A stretch of DNA of 64,000 nucleotides from Nageia nagi (GCA_050084985.1 JBITNC010000001.1:119970001-120034000), one strand, 5' to 3'; positions 33,126-46,711 are shown, counted from the stretch's first letter. Notes: generated by a model from the sequence alone, not told the origin. Translations and numbers: made by a program.

Positions 33126-36100
33126 AATAGGTTTTATGAAAAATACCTTAGATACTTTTACTCCATAAGCATGATAGTTGCTTGATAAGATACATAGAAG
33201 AATGCATGTTGCATGCTCTTTTCAATGGCCTTTGCTCTACTCTGATTAAACCCTTTGGTTTAACCTTGATCTCTATGATAAAATGGAAATGCTCCAAGTT
33301 CTCTAACACCCTCATTTCTAAATGGTACAAGATAAGTTCTCTATCCCCTTGATTGATCTTCCCAAAAAACTCAAAATGTTACAAGTGCTTGCCTAAGTTC
33401 CTCACATGAAATTTTATGATTATTTTTTGTTAACATCGAGGGGTGGTTTTTACTCACTTCCTTATGATTTAGGGCCACTAAAACCCAAAAATGAGGTGGT
33501 TAAAAATTGTTGCACTAAAAACGCTTCAAATCACGCATATTCAAAGCCTATTTTTGCTCTAGCATCATTTTTATATAGGCATTTTATGCAAGATAGATTT
33601 GTGTTTGTTTACACAATGTATAATACTACCGTTTATAGGAAATGGATATGTTGAAATTACCCACTATCATAAATATTAATTATTTCATTTCCTTACAAGT
33701 ATTTCATGATAAATTACAAGTAATTCTTTTCTAAAGGAAGACTACAAGCTTAGTTGTATTAGGGATTTTGAAATACGAAATAATTTGATACACTAAATTA
33801 AATATGAGACAAGGATTACCAACTATGGTGATGAAAATTCAAGAATGGAAAATATTGATGCTCCTATATTACTCCAAGGTAAATAAGTCTTTCCCATACC
33901 TCGAATTTTATGTTCCTAGTATTAAGTTCTTCATCATTGTAAGGAACATGCATAAGACCTTGTTTGAAGTATGCACTAATAACAATTTTGTAAAACACAA
34001 CAATTGGTTTCATACCACCCACTTACATATGAATTAACATAAAATTTTTTGCACTTACCCAATATTATGTACATGCTAATGTAGGAATTATATGTCACCA
34101 AATTGATATGCATACAATATTTATGACAATTTTTATCTTTGTTATTCCTCACAAACCTATAATGTGGATGCAAGATAAGTTGGATTTTTTGTTATAATTG
34201 TTCCCTTGAAATTATATACTCCATTCATGAAAGTTCAATTCTCAATTTCAACATATAGAACTTATGAGCTAACTATCATTTGGCCTTTATCTTAAAACTT
34301 TGATGTCCTCAAGCAAGCTAGTGGTCAAATTTAATGCAATGAAGAAAACAAGTGTAGGGAAATGATATGAATTTAACTCAAGATAGAACTATCAAATAAG
34401 TGAATATAGTAGGATAAAAATAAGAATATTAACTAGGGATATTATTCTTTGGGAATGGATAATTAACAAATAGAATACATGTTTAAATATGCTAATTAAA
34501 TCTAAGCGAGAAACTAAGATGCATACTTACTACTGTCAACAACTTCATATATTATGGATGAATTCAATCCTCTTTTGTAACACCTATTCCTTTGTGTATG
34601 ACTTGTAGTTTATTTTCACCCATGAGGATACTATAAAAGTTATTTTTCAACCTTATGAATAACAAATTTTTTTCAAGATCTTAGAATATGATGGCCAACT
34701 ATGCTAGTTTTCACTCATGTGACCACCAACAGAGTTGGTTTTTCCCACATAACTTCCAACATAATTAGTTTTCACCCATACTTTTTTTGATTACATATTC
34801 AAAAAGGTTTTCAAAATAAAATTTATTTACTTTTTTTTTTAAATTTTTTTAATTGATTGAAGATGAAAATCAATACATAGTATGATCAAAAGAGCTTTAG
34901 AAAACTAGGAAATGACTAATGGATAATCACATAAGGCTTCAAATTAGTTTGGAGCACACTTTTTATAGTTTTAAACACTACATAAAACCTATGTGAAGCA
35001 CTTTCAAACATTGAGAACATGGAAAATAAGTTTGATATAAACCAACATCATGAGTAAACTTATGGAAAAACTACAATTTACAAAGCACAAGGGTTATGCA
35101 GATTTCAAGGGAAGGTATGGATCAATAATATGGCTTGAAGAATAAATTTCTTTTCATTTGAGATAAATTTGATATTTTCTAAGTTTATACTAAATAAATG
35201 AAAAATATTCATACAATGGGTAGATCCATATTGAATCAATATAATGTTGATATTAGATTCAACGAGCTTTTTGATATAGGGTGTCATCCCAATTAAGTGT
35301 AGACAAGTTTGTAATACTTCTTATTAGGTCTATAATGTATCCAGTAACCTTCCAATAAGATGTCAAAAGCTTTCCATCTTCAACACTTCCTTAAAAAATA
35401 GAGATTTATTTAATCAAATAATCAACAAGGAAATTAATAACTCTAGTCTCTTTCTCATTCATTTTATTCCAAATTGTTTCATAGTTTGTTTCCTCAGTAT
35501 CAAAGTATGGTGTTCCTTATTTTGATTCATATCTATCCTCTTCATTGCTATCCATCATTCTCTTAACCATTTAAATTTAATATCTAAACATATTTTAAGT
35601 TACCCTTTTCAAATTGAAAATTTATTTCAAATTATTGAAATTCTAACCTTATAAGTAGAATGAATTATTTTTAGTTGCAAATGATTCCTACAAAAACTAA
35701 AAAGTGGCCTTAAAGAGTCACATCAAACCACTATCCTATCTGAATAATGGTCACCTTAATGTACCATAAAGATATCCAACCTCTTCGTTATCCAATTAAT
35801 GCTTCCAAGTTTTCTAGGTGCTAAATGAAGGCCTTGAAAATGCCACAAAGGTTCTCACACCTCTTGGATGCCCAATGTCTAATTCCATGTCTCATAGATA
35901 CCCAACAAATTCTTCCCAATCTTCAATTATGAATTTAGCTTCTAAAAATTATTGTGCTTACCTCTTGCTCCCTCGTTTGGCTTCATAGTGTCTCAACATT
36001 ATTTGAAATTTGCTTTTCACATTTGCATCTTGCTTTCTGTCCATATTTTAAATTTCCTTGAATACTAAAAATTAAACTCCTTATCTCTCCCAAAATTAAA

Positions 36101-37258
36101 TTGATAAAATAATTTCCATATTCAATTTTTATTTTCTCCTTATTTTTCCTACTTAAAATAAATTAAATCCATAAATATTTTCAAACTTGAAATAAATTAC
36201 ATAATTAAAATAGCTCAAACCTAAAATTTATTTTTTTCCATGGTGGATGATTTGGTCTAGGTGCCAAATTAATCAAGCCTATGGTTTATGGGCCAATAAT
36301 TCGACTCTAATTCATAATGTGCCTCTTCCAAGATCAACATTCACACATAAATGGCCTAAAAATTTGGATCTGATGTAAAATAACTCCAATTCTTAGCAAT
36401 GCATGCTAAGATCCTAAACGTCCAAGCTCATGTGATTGAATATTGCAAATCCTCAACAAGTTAACCCTCCTTAAGGCTCAACATATTCTCTTAAGCCTCC
36501 ATTATACCATTAATAAAGTAAAAATATATCAAAATTTGAAATTTGACTCTTAAATAAACTAAACAACCACCTCATAAATGCATACTAGTATTAGAAATGC
36601 TAAAAAACTTCCTTAAATATGCTTATAAACTCCATACAGTCCTCAAAATGGCCTCCAAATACCAATGTTAACCTTATAATGGAAAAATGAACTCAAATCT
36701 AGGCGTATTTAGCCTAAACAAACTCCCTTTTTCTCCTTAGTACTCAAATCTAGATTCTCCAAAGCATTATGAACCTCAAAACTTATGAAAAATAAGATTT
36801 GTTTTGAAAATAACCACTTAGTAAGCTAGGTGATCCTCCTTGAAGCCTTTAGAATTGAGAATGTAGTTAAATAAGGTCTAATGAATTTCTATAAGGTGAT
36901 ATATAGCCTTATATACCTCCAACATAGGCCCTCTAGTGACCAGATCCAACAAAAATGGTACCAAAACCTCAACATAAACCCTCTAGTACCCAAATGAACT
37001 AAATCCAAGCTTCAAAATTCTCTTTTCACCTTAATATATTACCTCAAATATCCTCAACTCTTTGAAACCATTATGATCTAAGGTCAATACTATTGTGATT
37101 TCTCAATACTCCTTAGATCTTCCACTAGGTAGATAAGATCTATTCAGCAGCTACTATCTAGTAGGATAGAGAGATATCCCTCAATCTTATTCAATATAAA
37201 TTCCAATAATACTCTTCAAATTCTTCTTTCAACAACTAAAAATTCCTCCAAGATCTTG
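33126..37258. other. no gene seen
   Basis: This AT-rich DNA contains only short frames. None of the frames at 33,148, 33,406, 33,804 and 35,105 matches a family I know. The stretch left of 37,258 probably includes the worn internal part of the LTR element described next. Confidence 0.45.
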
Positions 37259-38963
37259 GCTATGATACCAATATGATGAGCCTTAGCTCAACTCACTAGG
37301 GATTTATCCTAAATTGACCCTCAAGTCCAAATTAACCAAAGCCACCAAATGTTCCCTACGAGAGGGACATTGGTCTTGACAGGTCGAAATCTTACCAAGT
37401 AAACTCAAATCATGAAAATAATCCCTATGTCTAGTTGGTATTGGCAATTAACCATGAAATAACAAATAAATATGTAATGCAATAAGTAGAGAAGCCAAAC
37501 ACATGTAAATGAATCAATTAAGCACTAAGTATCCAACATCCAAGCAAGATGGAAAATATGTAATAACACACTCACAATTATGCCAAATATCTAACATATA
37601 GTCTAGAATAAAATAATAGCCAAAATATAGCAAAATAATTGTATTCGAATGTGGAAATGGTGGTAAATCTCAATTACAATATTGATGCTAAAGAGTGATG
37701 CTCTAGGGATTAGTATCTGTAGTGTGGTGAAGCATGCACTAGGGATTCCTTTGTCACCAGCTATGGTGGGATCTTAGAGATCCACTGGCAATGTTACAAT
37801 AATTTAGGGTAATGCCAACATCCCTGGATAGCTAACTGATAACTTGAGTTGTGCCAACCCCCAAGTGTATACCTATGTAAGTCCTATATTATACCTTGCT
37901 ATAGGTACCTCACTTTTAATAAGTGGAATTATAAAAGAGACAAGCTCCAAATAAGAAGATAAGTAATAATAATTGCATGCCTTTGGTCTTCCAAGAGTAC
38001 TCCTTATATAGATGAGGTAGCTTATTTCTATTCATGTGTTGGGATTGATGTGATCTCATACAACGATGTGCAAGGGTGATATATGTGATATTATACCCCA
38101 TGTAAAAGCTTGAGATACCTTAAGATGAGATTGATCACATCCAAGGGCTAGGAATGCCAATGTTGAGTTACAAGAGTCCTCCATACACCTAGTAATCACC
38201 AACTTCTATCTAAGAGCCTCCAAGGGAGATGTGGGTATCTTGGGATGCCCAATTTTTCATCTTGATGGTTAAAACTTCCTCCTCAAGCCCAACATCCAAG
38301 TGTGCAGTCTTTTGATACCTTGTAATGGGTGAAAACACCTTGGTATCATGCTCTACCTTGAAATAGGAGCAATATTATTAATGAGGCCTATTAATGTCAA
38401 TATTACATTCTTCAAGGCTTCATATATGCAACGTACCATAAATGGTAACTAATATTGCATTTACAATTACCTTGGTATCATTTACACATCATTATTAGAA
38501 TAATTATTTATTAAATTATTGATATCATGCTAAAATAGACCCAACATCCCATAATTGGAGCAATTAACTAATCTCCAAGTGGAACTTACAAATAAAGGGC
38601 TTAATTACAATTAAAGCTAAAAATATAAATAAAATCCTCCTAAATAAATATAAATCACTCCTAGATTAATTAAGTAATAATTGCACATCCTTAGAAGAAG
38701 GATGTGACCTTTCTAGTGATTAGTTGGGAAGATAATTCTAGATTTTTGTGCACGCATGATATTAGAGAATTGGCTTGACATGCAAACTTCAATATGTCAT
38801 AACTTCCTCATTTCTTGATGAAACCTAGTCATGTAACATTTTAAAATGATTAGCATAAGGTCCTCATACCATTTTTAGTGACAAAATGTCAATTTATGGC
38901 TTGTATAAGATGAAATATCCTTAAAAAAAAATGAGTAAAACCTTACAAATAGGGGATATTACA
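37259..38963 (-). mobile_element. LTR with primer site, element otherwise lost
   Basis: On the minus strand TGGTATCATAGC (one mismatch from the Met primer site, 37,259-37,270) stands three bases from a putative LTR. That LTR would begin TGTAATATCCCC at 38,963 and end GGCTCATCA at 37,274 (1690 bp). A TATA box (TATATAAGG, minus strand, 38,002-38,010) sits inside it. No partner LTR and no coding remains were found to the left. The boundaries are therefore inferred from the TG/CA ends and primer-site spacing only. Confidence 0.45.
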
Positions 38964-40310
38964 TTGAGTGTGTTATACCTTCACCAACATCCCTATTTAT
39001 ACATCTTATAATAGATGTAATGATATAGCTATGGGAGAATCCTTACAATCCATGTGAATCATCTATTATCCAAAGAATGATAAAGATCTCCCTAAAGCTA
39101 ATTGACCCAAGTGGTACATGAGAATATAATGATTGAATGACTTCCTACAAATTTTATCAGCTCAAGGTCTAGGTGAGTTCTCAATATACATTTAAGTACA
39201 CGAGGCCTAAATTTATTGAGGTAATTTATTCTTGTCTTATCATCATAAAGGCCTATCCACTTGATTTTGTGAATGAAATCATTGGTCCAAGGACTTTGTC
39301 AATATAAAACCTCATATCCTCTTATTTTAACTCATCCAAAATAATGACTCCTAATGCTTGGGAAGGTTACCCCGAAGTTCATCTTTAGGTATAACCACTA
39401 GACCAAAAATAGGCTTTAGAGGTGAACAATTTAATGTGATTATGTGAAGGAAATGGTTTAAACCTACTTGCATTTTATACTTTTAATGATGCTTTTTGTT
39501 GGGTATTTTTAAACTATCTTCATAAATTATTTTAGAGGTTGTTTAAAACTACCCCTCAAAAATTTCCCTAAAAAAGATGAAATACAAATGGAAAGGTCTG
39601 GGTAGGAAGAAACAAATGGATTATGCAGGTGGTTTTTCACCATCCACACAAATCATAAGGAGGTGGTTTATAATTTCCCTTTAAATTGAAGTGAAAAAAA
39701 TAAAAATAAAAATAAAAAATCTCGTGTAGGGAAACTTAAAGGCAAGTAGCATTTTGGGTTTTTCAAGTTTTTTGATATAATAGGTAGAGGAGAGGAGAGG
39801 TATTTAATTTCATTTTTGAGTTTTATAGAGGCTCACTCTCCTATATAAGCATGTAACCCTCACTTATCACCATGAATGAACATTCCCTCTCTTGCATAAG
39901 CAGGTACCCTAGCATATTTTGCAAGAAGCTCCATAGACATGATGAAGTCCTACTGTTTCTTCAATGGAGGATTTGATATTCTTTTATGGTTGCACACATG
40001 GAAATTGATTTTTGATTACCTAGTGGACTCATGGGAGTGATATATCATTTCATGAAGAAACCCATATGAATTTCATCTTAGTGGATGGTCGGCTAGGAGG
40101 TCTCATATTTATTGTAAATCTACAAATCATTTTGGATTTTTTGTTGGCATATATGTGGAGTATTAAACCTCTTGTTAATCTAAATCTTATCTAGTGGTGT
40201 GTGGTACTATGATATTCACTCATTAAGTGGCTTTATCTCCTTTGAAACTTTAAACTTAAATAGTTTTCATAAGGGCTTTTTTGCTAGGGTTTAGCTTGCT
40301 TGCTCCTAAT
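38964..40310. other. no gene seen
   Basis: AT-rich, with no recognisable code. A purine-rich stretch with an A-rich run lies near 39,690-39,720. Confidence 0.45.
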
Positions 40311-40830
40311 CATGAATACAATTTTATGGGTGTTTTTAATATGATTCCATGGCTATCCTTTACTGCAATTTTGTAAAATTTTTCAACATGATTTCATGGC
40401 TATCCTTGATTAAAATTCCCTAATTATGAATGCTATTTTGTGGGGTTTTTTAACATGATTATGTGGCTATTCTTGAGTAAAATTCTCTAATCATGACTAG
40501 GGATTTTTTAATATGATATTGTGGCTACCCTTGACTACAATTTTGTGAGGGTTTTTAACATGATTATGTGGCTATTCTTGAGTAAAATACCCAAATTTAA
40601 CTATTATTTTTTGTGGTTTTTTTAAAATATGATTCCATGTCTATCCCTGAATAAAATGCCCTAATCATGACTAGGGAATTTTAATATGATTTTGTGGCCA
40701 TCCTTGACTATAATTTTATGGGTGTTTTTTTTTTTTTTTTTTAACATGATACTATGGCTATTCTTGAGAAAATTTCCTAATCATGATTATGATTTTTTGG
40801 GGGTTTTTTAATATAATTTTGTATCTATAT
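40311..40830. repeat. AT-rich minisatellite, about 60-bp unit
   Basis: TTTTTAACATGATTNNNTGGCTATCCTTGA-type words recur roughly every 60 bp through the interval, joined by CCCTAATCATGACTA-like spacers. Near 40,727 one copy has an 18-T run. About eight imperfect units. Confidence 0.7.
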
Positions 40831-41337
40831 TTATTTGTGATTTGTTTTTATTGTTGTGGTTTTTCAAGCTTTGATATTAGAAAAGCATATCATTTTGTAT
40901 GAAGTACATAAATCATTATCAAATAGAAGCTTGCATTTCATAAATCATTATTAGTAATCATTATTTATATTATTATTAATCTATTAAGTAATATTACATT
41001 ACTAAAGGTTAATTTTTCACCAAGGAAACATTTTATTAAATTGAGATGCAAATCTCACATATGTTAAATTATTACTTTTGGTCTAGTAGAACAATGAAGA
41101 GAATGATGGAGGATTCTAGTTGTATTAGCCTTGGAAATTCACCTTGAATAATTAATTTGTATTATTTTATATTATTGTTCATCTTAATTCTTGGATCTTA
41201 TAGCTTACTCTTTTGAGAAAAACTTATTGTTACCAATGTATTTTAGTTGCAATTTGTATTTTGCATTAATACTATGTCTCCTTATTATGACTGTATTAGG
41301 ACTTTTTTACAAATGAGTTATAACATGTAGTAGTATT

Positions 41338-41527
41338 GTAGAGCATATTTGAATCATTTGAGAATAATTGAAATTGTAAATCATAATTGAATTATTTGAG
41401 CATAATTGAAAATGTAGATCTTATTTGAATCATTTGTGCATAATTGAAATTGTAGATCATATTTGAATCATTTGAGCATAGTTGAAATTGTAGAGCATAT
41501 TTGAATTATTTGAGCATAGTCATGAAA
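41338..41527. repeat. 38-bp tandem repeat, five copies
   Basis: CATATTTGAATCATTTGAGC-type anchors lie at 41,344, 41,382, 41,420, 41,458 and 41,496, spaced 38 bp apart. The unit carries GAAATTGTAGAT after the anchor. Confidence 0.8.
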
Positions 41528-41879
41528 TTCTTGATCATATGGGTACTCTTAATCATTTTATCATTATAGAGTATATTTTAATATTATTGTTCTTATATTT
41601 ATGTTCATGTTCCATCTACACTACATAATCTTCATGTCCAAAAATGGGGCCCAAAAGCTTATGTGACTATTGTAAAAAACCAATTAAAAAGTGATAAATT
41701 GCATTTTTCTTGGTTGTATAATTAGACCACCATTGAACCGAAGGAGGTTACTAATATTAAAATTTACATTTTCATATACTAGGTTTCTAAAAATCATATG
41801 CTTATTAAAAATTGATCCCAAAAGATATAAAATTATCTAAATACACCATATGCACAAAATGGAATTTTTTAAAAGGCTC

Positions 41880-42456
41880 TATATCCATCTATGCAAAATA
41901 TGGAAGGGATACACAAGGCACAATAAATATATGATACGATGCATGATGTGACTACAATGATTACTGCATAGATTGCATGATACACAAATAATGAATTTCG
42001 TGATAAAGTCCTAATACATGTATACAAAATGTGGAAGAATATACAAGGCTTAGGAATTGTTTGACAAGATCAATGATGCAAACATAGTTTTATGGGTTGT
42101 AATTATTTTAAGATACTCACAAAATATATTTTCTAAAAAAATGCCTCTCCTTTACCCCTTCACCTCTATAAACTTGAAAAACATGAAATACCTTATAACT
42201 TTCCAAGTGCCCTAATAATATAACCTTTGTATATGTTCTACTTGCATGTAGCCACACAAGTCTACTAGATGAGGGTTGTAAATATTTTAATAGTATGAGT
42301 GAATATTATTACATTATTCCTAGGATGAATAATTATATGCATTATTTACCTTCTAGCATATCCTTTGTATGTGTTCTACATTCTAGTGGATGAGGGTTGT
42401 AAATAGTTTAATAACATGAGTGATTATTATTGAATTATTCATGGGATGAATCATTA
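41880..42456 (+). pseudogene. PPR remnant and second tandem array (left part)
   Basis: The first half spells broken PPR motifs (SIYAKYGR, then LIHVYKMW-type remains and a GLGIV helix). From 42,226 a new repeat starts: TTTGTATATGTTCTACTTGC at 42,226 and TTTGTATGTGTTCTACATTC at about 42,364. It encodes, through frame breaks, a 'VLLAC.H.SLVDEGCKYFNSMSE' block and RMN-Y. The array is cut by the gypsy insertion at 42,456 and resumes at 49,297. Confidence 0.6.
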
Positions 42457-43559
42457 TGATCCAAAATTTGGATCCCTTTGACATTTAGTAATCTCCATTT
42501 TAGTGTGTTCATTGTGATCACCTTATCTTCAGCTTTTCGATGCTTCTTTTGGATCGTGAATCCGAGTCCGTATGTGGAAGATATGATATTAATTCTATTT
42601 GTGTATTTTGAGAAAAATTAAAAGGATTAAAATAAATAAATAAAAATATATATTCAAATGTTTTGGTGGGACCCATTGGACCATGTAGGAGGAGGACCAT
42701 GTGACAAGGCCTACCACCAAAGCGACTATGTGGAGGAGTTTGACTGCCCATGCCCCCGTTTGACCACCCGATGAGATCGCCCATGCCAGCCTGCTAGCCA
42801 AGCCGCCTGCACGTCCATCTGCCTGCCAGCCAAGCCACCCATGCTAGCCAAGCCATCAGTCAATAGGAGGTTGACTACCACTGAGCCTGCCACATGTCAT
42901 CACCATAATGCACCCACTCAATTTTAGTGTTTTTTTTTATGTATTTTTGGTGTTTTCAAAGGTTTTGGTGATTTTATCTCACCTAAGGTCCTATTATTAG
43001 GTTGATTTAATCCTGTAAGCCTAAAAATAATCTAGTGAGCATATCATTTTGATTTTAGAGCTCATTTTGGGGAGATTTTTATAACCATTTGAGCCCAAAA
43101 TTGACATGAAGATCAAGGAGGATAATGGGTATCTAAAAATAGGTTTTGTATTAAATTTCTTAGTTGTTAGACTCCAATTTTAGCCCCCAAAAATTGTATA
43201 AAAAGGGGAGCAAATTAGAGGGAGGGAGAAGGAGGATTTCAAGAAAGTTATTTTCAGTTCTTCTTGTGATTTTCAGAGTTGTGAGTGTGTTGTGAATGTG
43301 AGAGGAGGTTTTGAAGGACCGTGGAGGCCTTGTAAAGTGATTCCACCCACTGATAGTAAAGAGCTTTTGAGTTGGATGTAGCCCACACCGGGTGAACCAG
43401 GATAATTTGGCTTGTCTCTTTCTATGGTGAATGCTTTTCTCTTCTCTATGTTTACAAATTTGTTCCTAATTTTCCTTTACAAGCACTTAATTGTTTTAAG
43501 TGTGAATTGATCCTAAGAAAAGGTTAAATTGAAATTTTAATCTTATAGTTTATGGATCA
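42457..43559 (+). repeat. 5' LTR of gypsy element
   Basis: 1103 bp. It includes a GC-rich imperfect repeat of CCAGCC/AGCCAAGCC words (about 42,780-42,860) and a TATA box TATAAAAAG at 43,197-43,205, some 360 bp before the LTR end. Almost the whole length aligns with 48,182-49,296, with scattered substitutions. Confidence 0.92.
43197..43205 (+). promoter_or_regulatory. LTR TATA box
   Basis: TATAAAAAG is preserved at the equivalent place in both LTRs (43,197 and 48,934). It is the likely core promoter driving the element transcript. Confidence 0.6.
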
Positions 43560-43563
43560 AGTT

Positions 43564-43575
43564 TGGTATTAGAGC
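43564..43575 (+). promoter_or_regulatory. primer-binding site, initiator-Met tRNA type
   Basis: TGGTATTAGAGC begins four bases after the LTR. It differs at one base (C to T) from the usual TGGTATCAGAGC. Confidence 0.8.
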
Positions 43576-43640
43576 AGTTGAAATCATTGGGATAACCTAT
43601 ATTTTTGAGATTGTTGTTGGTGTTTGGAAAGTGTTCTTGC

Positions 43641-44709
43641 ATGTATACCAGGTCACAAAGTAAGAAAGGAGAAGGAGAATTTGTGGAGGAGGATCCAGAA
43701 ATTGGTTCTAGAGTTTGGCTAAAGAAGCAAAGAGAGCTTGGAGCCATGGCCAATGAAGGAGGGTCTAATGTGGAAAAGCAAATTGCTGATCTCTCCACAA
43801 TATTCCAGAAGATGTCTCTACAATTCCAACACTTTCAAGAACAACAATACAAGAAAAATAAAGGTGAAACTAGTGAAGGTAATAAAATTGACAATGATGA
43901 TACACATAGTGTTTTTCAAAGTTCTCCTTTGAAATTGGAAGTTAAATTTGATTTGCCTACTTTTATTGGAGAAGTGAATGCTGAGAAGTTAGACATTGGA
44001 TTAAACAAATTGAGGTATATTATAGAATTCAAATAATTGTAAGAGATGAGGATAAAATCCAATTAGCAACTCTTAAAATGAGTGGTAATGCACTTGTTTG
44101 GTGGGAAAGTTGTTTGTAAAGTAAGAATGAATCAATTCAAGCTTGTATTGCTTCTTGGACCCATTTTTTACAATTACTTAGAGATCAGTTTTATCCTTTG
44201 GGTTATCGATAAAAGGTAGTCATGGAATGGCAAACTTTCCATCAAGGCAAAGGGCAAAGTGTGCAAGAGTACACTATGGAATTTGAAGAAGAGCTGCAAT
44301 GCTAGGTATTCCTCTTGATTCCCAAGATACTCTTCTTAAGTATATTGGTGGTTTGCATAATTATTTAAGGCATACAATATTGATGTTTGATCCAAATGAT
44401 TTGGATAAAGTTTGTGTACAAGCCACTCACTTAGAAGAAAGGGGAAAATTCATTAAGGATGGGAAAAAGAAAAATGCTTCCAATAACAATAGTAATAATG
44501 ATTCTAAAAAGAACAAAGGAAAGGGGAAAAAGAAAACTATGTCTACTACACAAAAAGAGAAGTCTAAAGATGTATGTACACATTGTCAAAAAGAAGGTCA
44601 TTTAGAGGCTAAATGTTGGAAATTGCATCCTGAATTACGCCCTAAACCTAAAAATCAAAAGAAGAAAAAAATACTATTTCTAAGGAAATTGAAGATGGTT
44701 CATATGTAG
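43641..44709 (+). pseudogene. gag of gypsy element
   Basis: ATG at 43,641 opens MYTRSQSKKGEGEF. A coiled-coil-like segment (KQIADLSTIFQKMSLQFQ) follows, then the capsid start FDLPTFIGE at about 43,950. A stop and frameshift at 44,036 and further stops to 44,290 interrupt the capsid. It resumes from 44,299 with DLDKVCVQATHLEERGK, a lysine-rich stretch, and one CCHC zinc knuckle CTHCQKEGHLEAKC at 44,575-44,616. Gag forms the particle and binds the RNA. Confidence 0.8.
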
Positions 44710-44717
44710 ATGAGAAA

Positions 44718-45611
44718 ATGGCATGTATGGTTTTGCATAATACACCTAGTGAAGATGAGGAAAAGAAGAAAATTGAACTTTTTCACATCAAGGTGCAAGC
44801 TAAGAAGACTAGGATTGATACATTGTTTGATTCTGGATCTCAAGCTAACTTAATTATAGAAAAGTATGTCAAATCACTTGCACTCACTACTCAACCTCAT
44901 ACAAACCCATATCCATTAGGATGGGTTAATAAAAATTCCAAGTTAAAGGTAACACAACAATGCAAGTTGCAATTTGGGATTAACAGAGAGTACATTGATG
45001 AAGTTTTACTTGATGTTGTTCCTTTGGATATTTGTGGGATTGTGCTTGGTAGTCCTTATCTATGGGAAAGAGATGCTTTATTTTATAGAAAGGAAAACAA
45101 ATATAGACTCATTAAAGATGGAGTTGAATACATGGTTAGTGCTCATCAAAACAAGAAAAAGGATATTTCTTTGATTACTGTAGGACAAGTAAAGAGACTA
45201 ATCAATATAGGACAAATGTTTGTACTTGCAATGGTGAAATATCAAGATGAAGTGGAAATCATAAAGGCACTTGAGGATTGTGAACCACAATACAAAGAAG
45301 AAGTAAAAGAGGTAATTTTCGAATTTGAAGATTTATTTCAAGTACCTAAAGAACTTCCATCGAAAAGAGATATACAACATGAGATTCAATTACATCCTGA
45401 TGTTGCACTTCCTAATATTGGCTTATATAGAAATTCTACTTTGGAAATTGAAGAAATTAAGAAACAAGTCAAGGAATTGTTAGATCAAGGAGTCATTAGA
45501 CCTAGCACATCACCGTGTGGATCTCCTATTGTTATAATTCTAAAGAAAGATGGAACTTGGCATATATGTGTTGATTACAGGGCACTAAATAATATCATGG
45601 TTAAAAATTGA
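44718..45611 (+). pseudogene. protease and start of reverse transcriptase
   Basis: The aspartic protease site is DTLFDSGSQANLI, with D-S-G at 44,829-44,837. Reverse transcriptase begins near the C-terminal third: KKQVKELLDQGVIRPSTSPC, then SPIVIILKKDGTW and CVDYRALN. The frame ends in a TGA at 45,609, with a one-base shift just after, where the family continues with a basic residue and YPLP. Confidence 0.85.
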
Positions 45612-46201
45612 TATCCTTTGCCAGTATTGATGATTTAATGGATCAATTACAAAAAGCTAGGCTTTTCACAAAATTGGATCTAAGAAGTGGTTATCATCAA
45701 GTACGAGTTAAAGAAGAGGATGTGTGGAAAATTGCTTTTAAAACTAGGCAAGGATTGTTTGAATGGTTGGTTTTATCGTTTGGATTATGCAATGCTCCTG
45801 CTACTTTCATGCATGTAATGAATGAGGTTTTAAGGCCTTTCATTGATGATTTTGTTATTATGTATCTTGATGATATTCTCATTTACAGTGATAATTGGAA
45901 AGATCATGTGGTACATATTCATAAAGTGTTTAAAGTTTTAAGGGAAGCAAAACTCTATTTGAAGATGTCTAAGTGTGAGTTTGTCAGGAGTTTAATCTAT
46001 CTTGGCCACATTGTAGGTGAAGGTCAATTGAGGATAGATCCTGCAAAAATTGAGGCTGTGTTGAAATGGCCTACTCCCACTAATGTGATAGAGACTAGGA
46101 GTTTTCTTGGGGCAGTGCAGTATTTACGCAAGTTTATTGCTAACTTTTCTTACATGGCTTCTCCACTTCATGCAATTACAAGAAAGAGTCATGGATTTTA
46201 G
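45608..46201 (+). pseudogene. reverse transcriptase core
   Basis: The core contains LFTKLDLRSGYHQVRVKEED, then FGLCNAPATFMHVMNEVL and the catalytic YLDD (45,863-45,874), then the thumb LGHIVGEGQLRIDP and SFLGAVQYLRKFI. It stops at a TAG (46,199) before W-G. In the family this position is usually glutamine, suggesting CAG to TAG. Confidence 0.92.
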
Positions 46202-46231
46202 TGGGGAGGGAAAGAACAACATGCTTTTGAA

Positions 46232-46708
46232 TTGCTTAAAAAGAAAATCAGTAATGCTCTAGTACTTGCTTTGCCTAATCTTCAAAAAACTTTTGAAATT
46301 GAAACTGATGCAAGTGACTATGCTATGGGTGCAGTTTTATTACAGGAAAAACATCTGATTTTCTATCACTCGAAAATATTTACCAGTGCGGTAAGAAACT
46401 ATCCCACATATGACAAAGAGTTGTATGCATTAGTTCAAAGTGTTAAGAAATGGAAGCATTATTTGGTTGGTAAAGAGACAATAATTTATACAGACCATCA
46501 ACCCTTGCAATATCTTCAGTCACAATCTAAATTGCAACAATCTAGGCACTTTCGTTGGATGGGATTCTTGCAACAATTTCATTTGGTGATTAAGTACAAG
46601 AAGGGTACTCAAAATAAAATTGCTGATATGTTGTCTAGGCCTCCAATAGTTTCCAGTGTTGTGATTCTGCAAAATAGTTCTTTAATGCATGATGGGTATA
46701 AAGAATAG
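46232..46708 (+). pseudogene. RNase H domain
   Basis: FEIETDASDYAMGAVLLQ supplies the first catalytic aspartate, PTYDKELYALVQ the glutamate, and YTDHQPLQYL the second aspartate. The domain ends KGTQNKIADMLSRPP. The module is complete within its own frame, but a TAG at 46,706 separates it from integrase. Confidence 0.9.
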
Positions 46709-46711
46709 TAT

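Noticed and set aside
41338-41527. CRISPR-like array
   Set aside because: Repeats are contiguous without unique spacers, in a plant nuclear context with no cas genes. It is a minisatellite.
42518-42801. Overlapping 88- and 68-codon minus frames in the gypsy LTR (and their counterparts at 48,320-48,629)
   Set aside because: They lie in the GC-rich U3 part of an LTR, differ between the two LTR copies and have no known domain.
45697-45882. Antisense frames over pol domains (also 47,853, 59,317, 61,218 and others)
   Set aside because: They are reverse-strand shadows of reverse transcriptase, integrase and gag, with no independent evidence.
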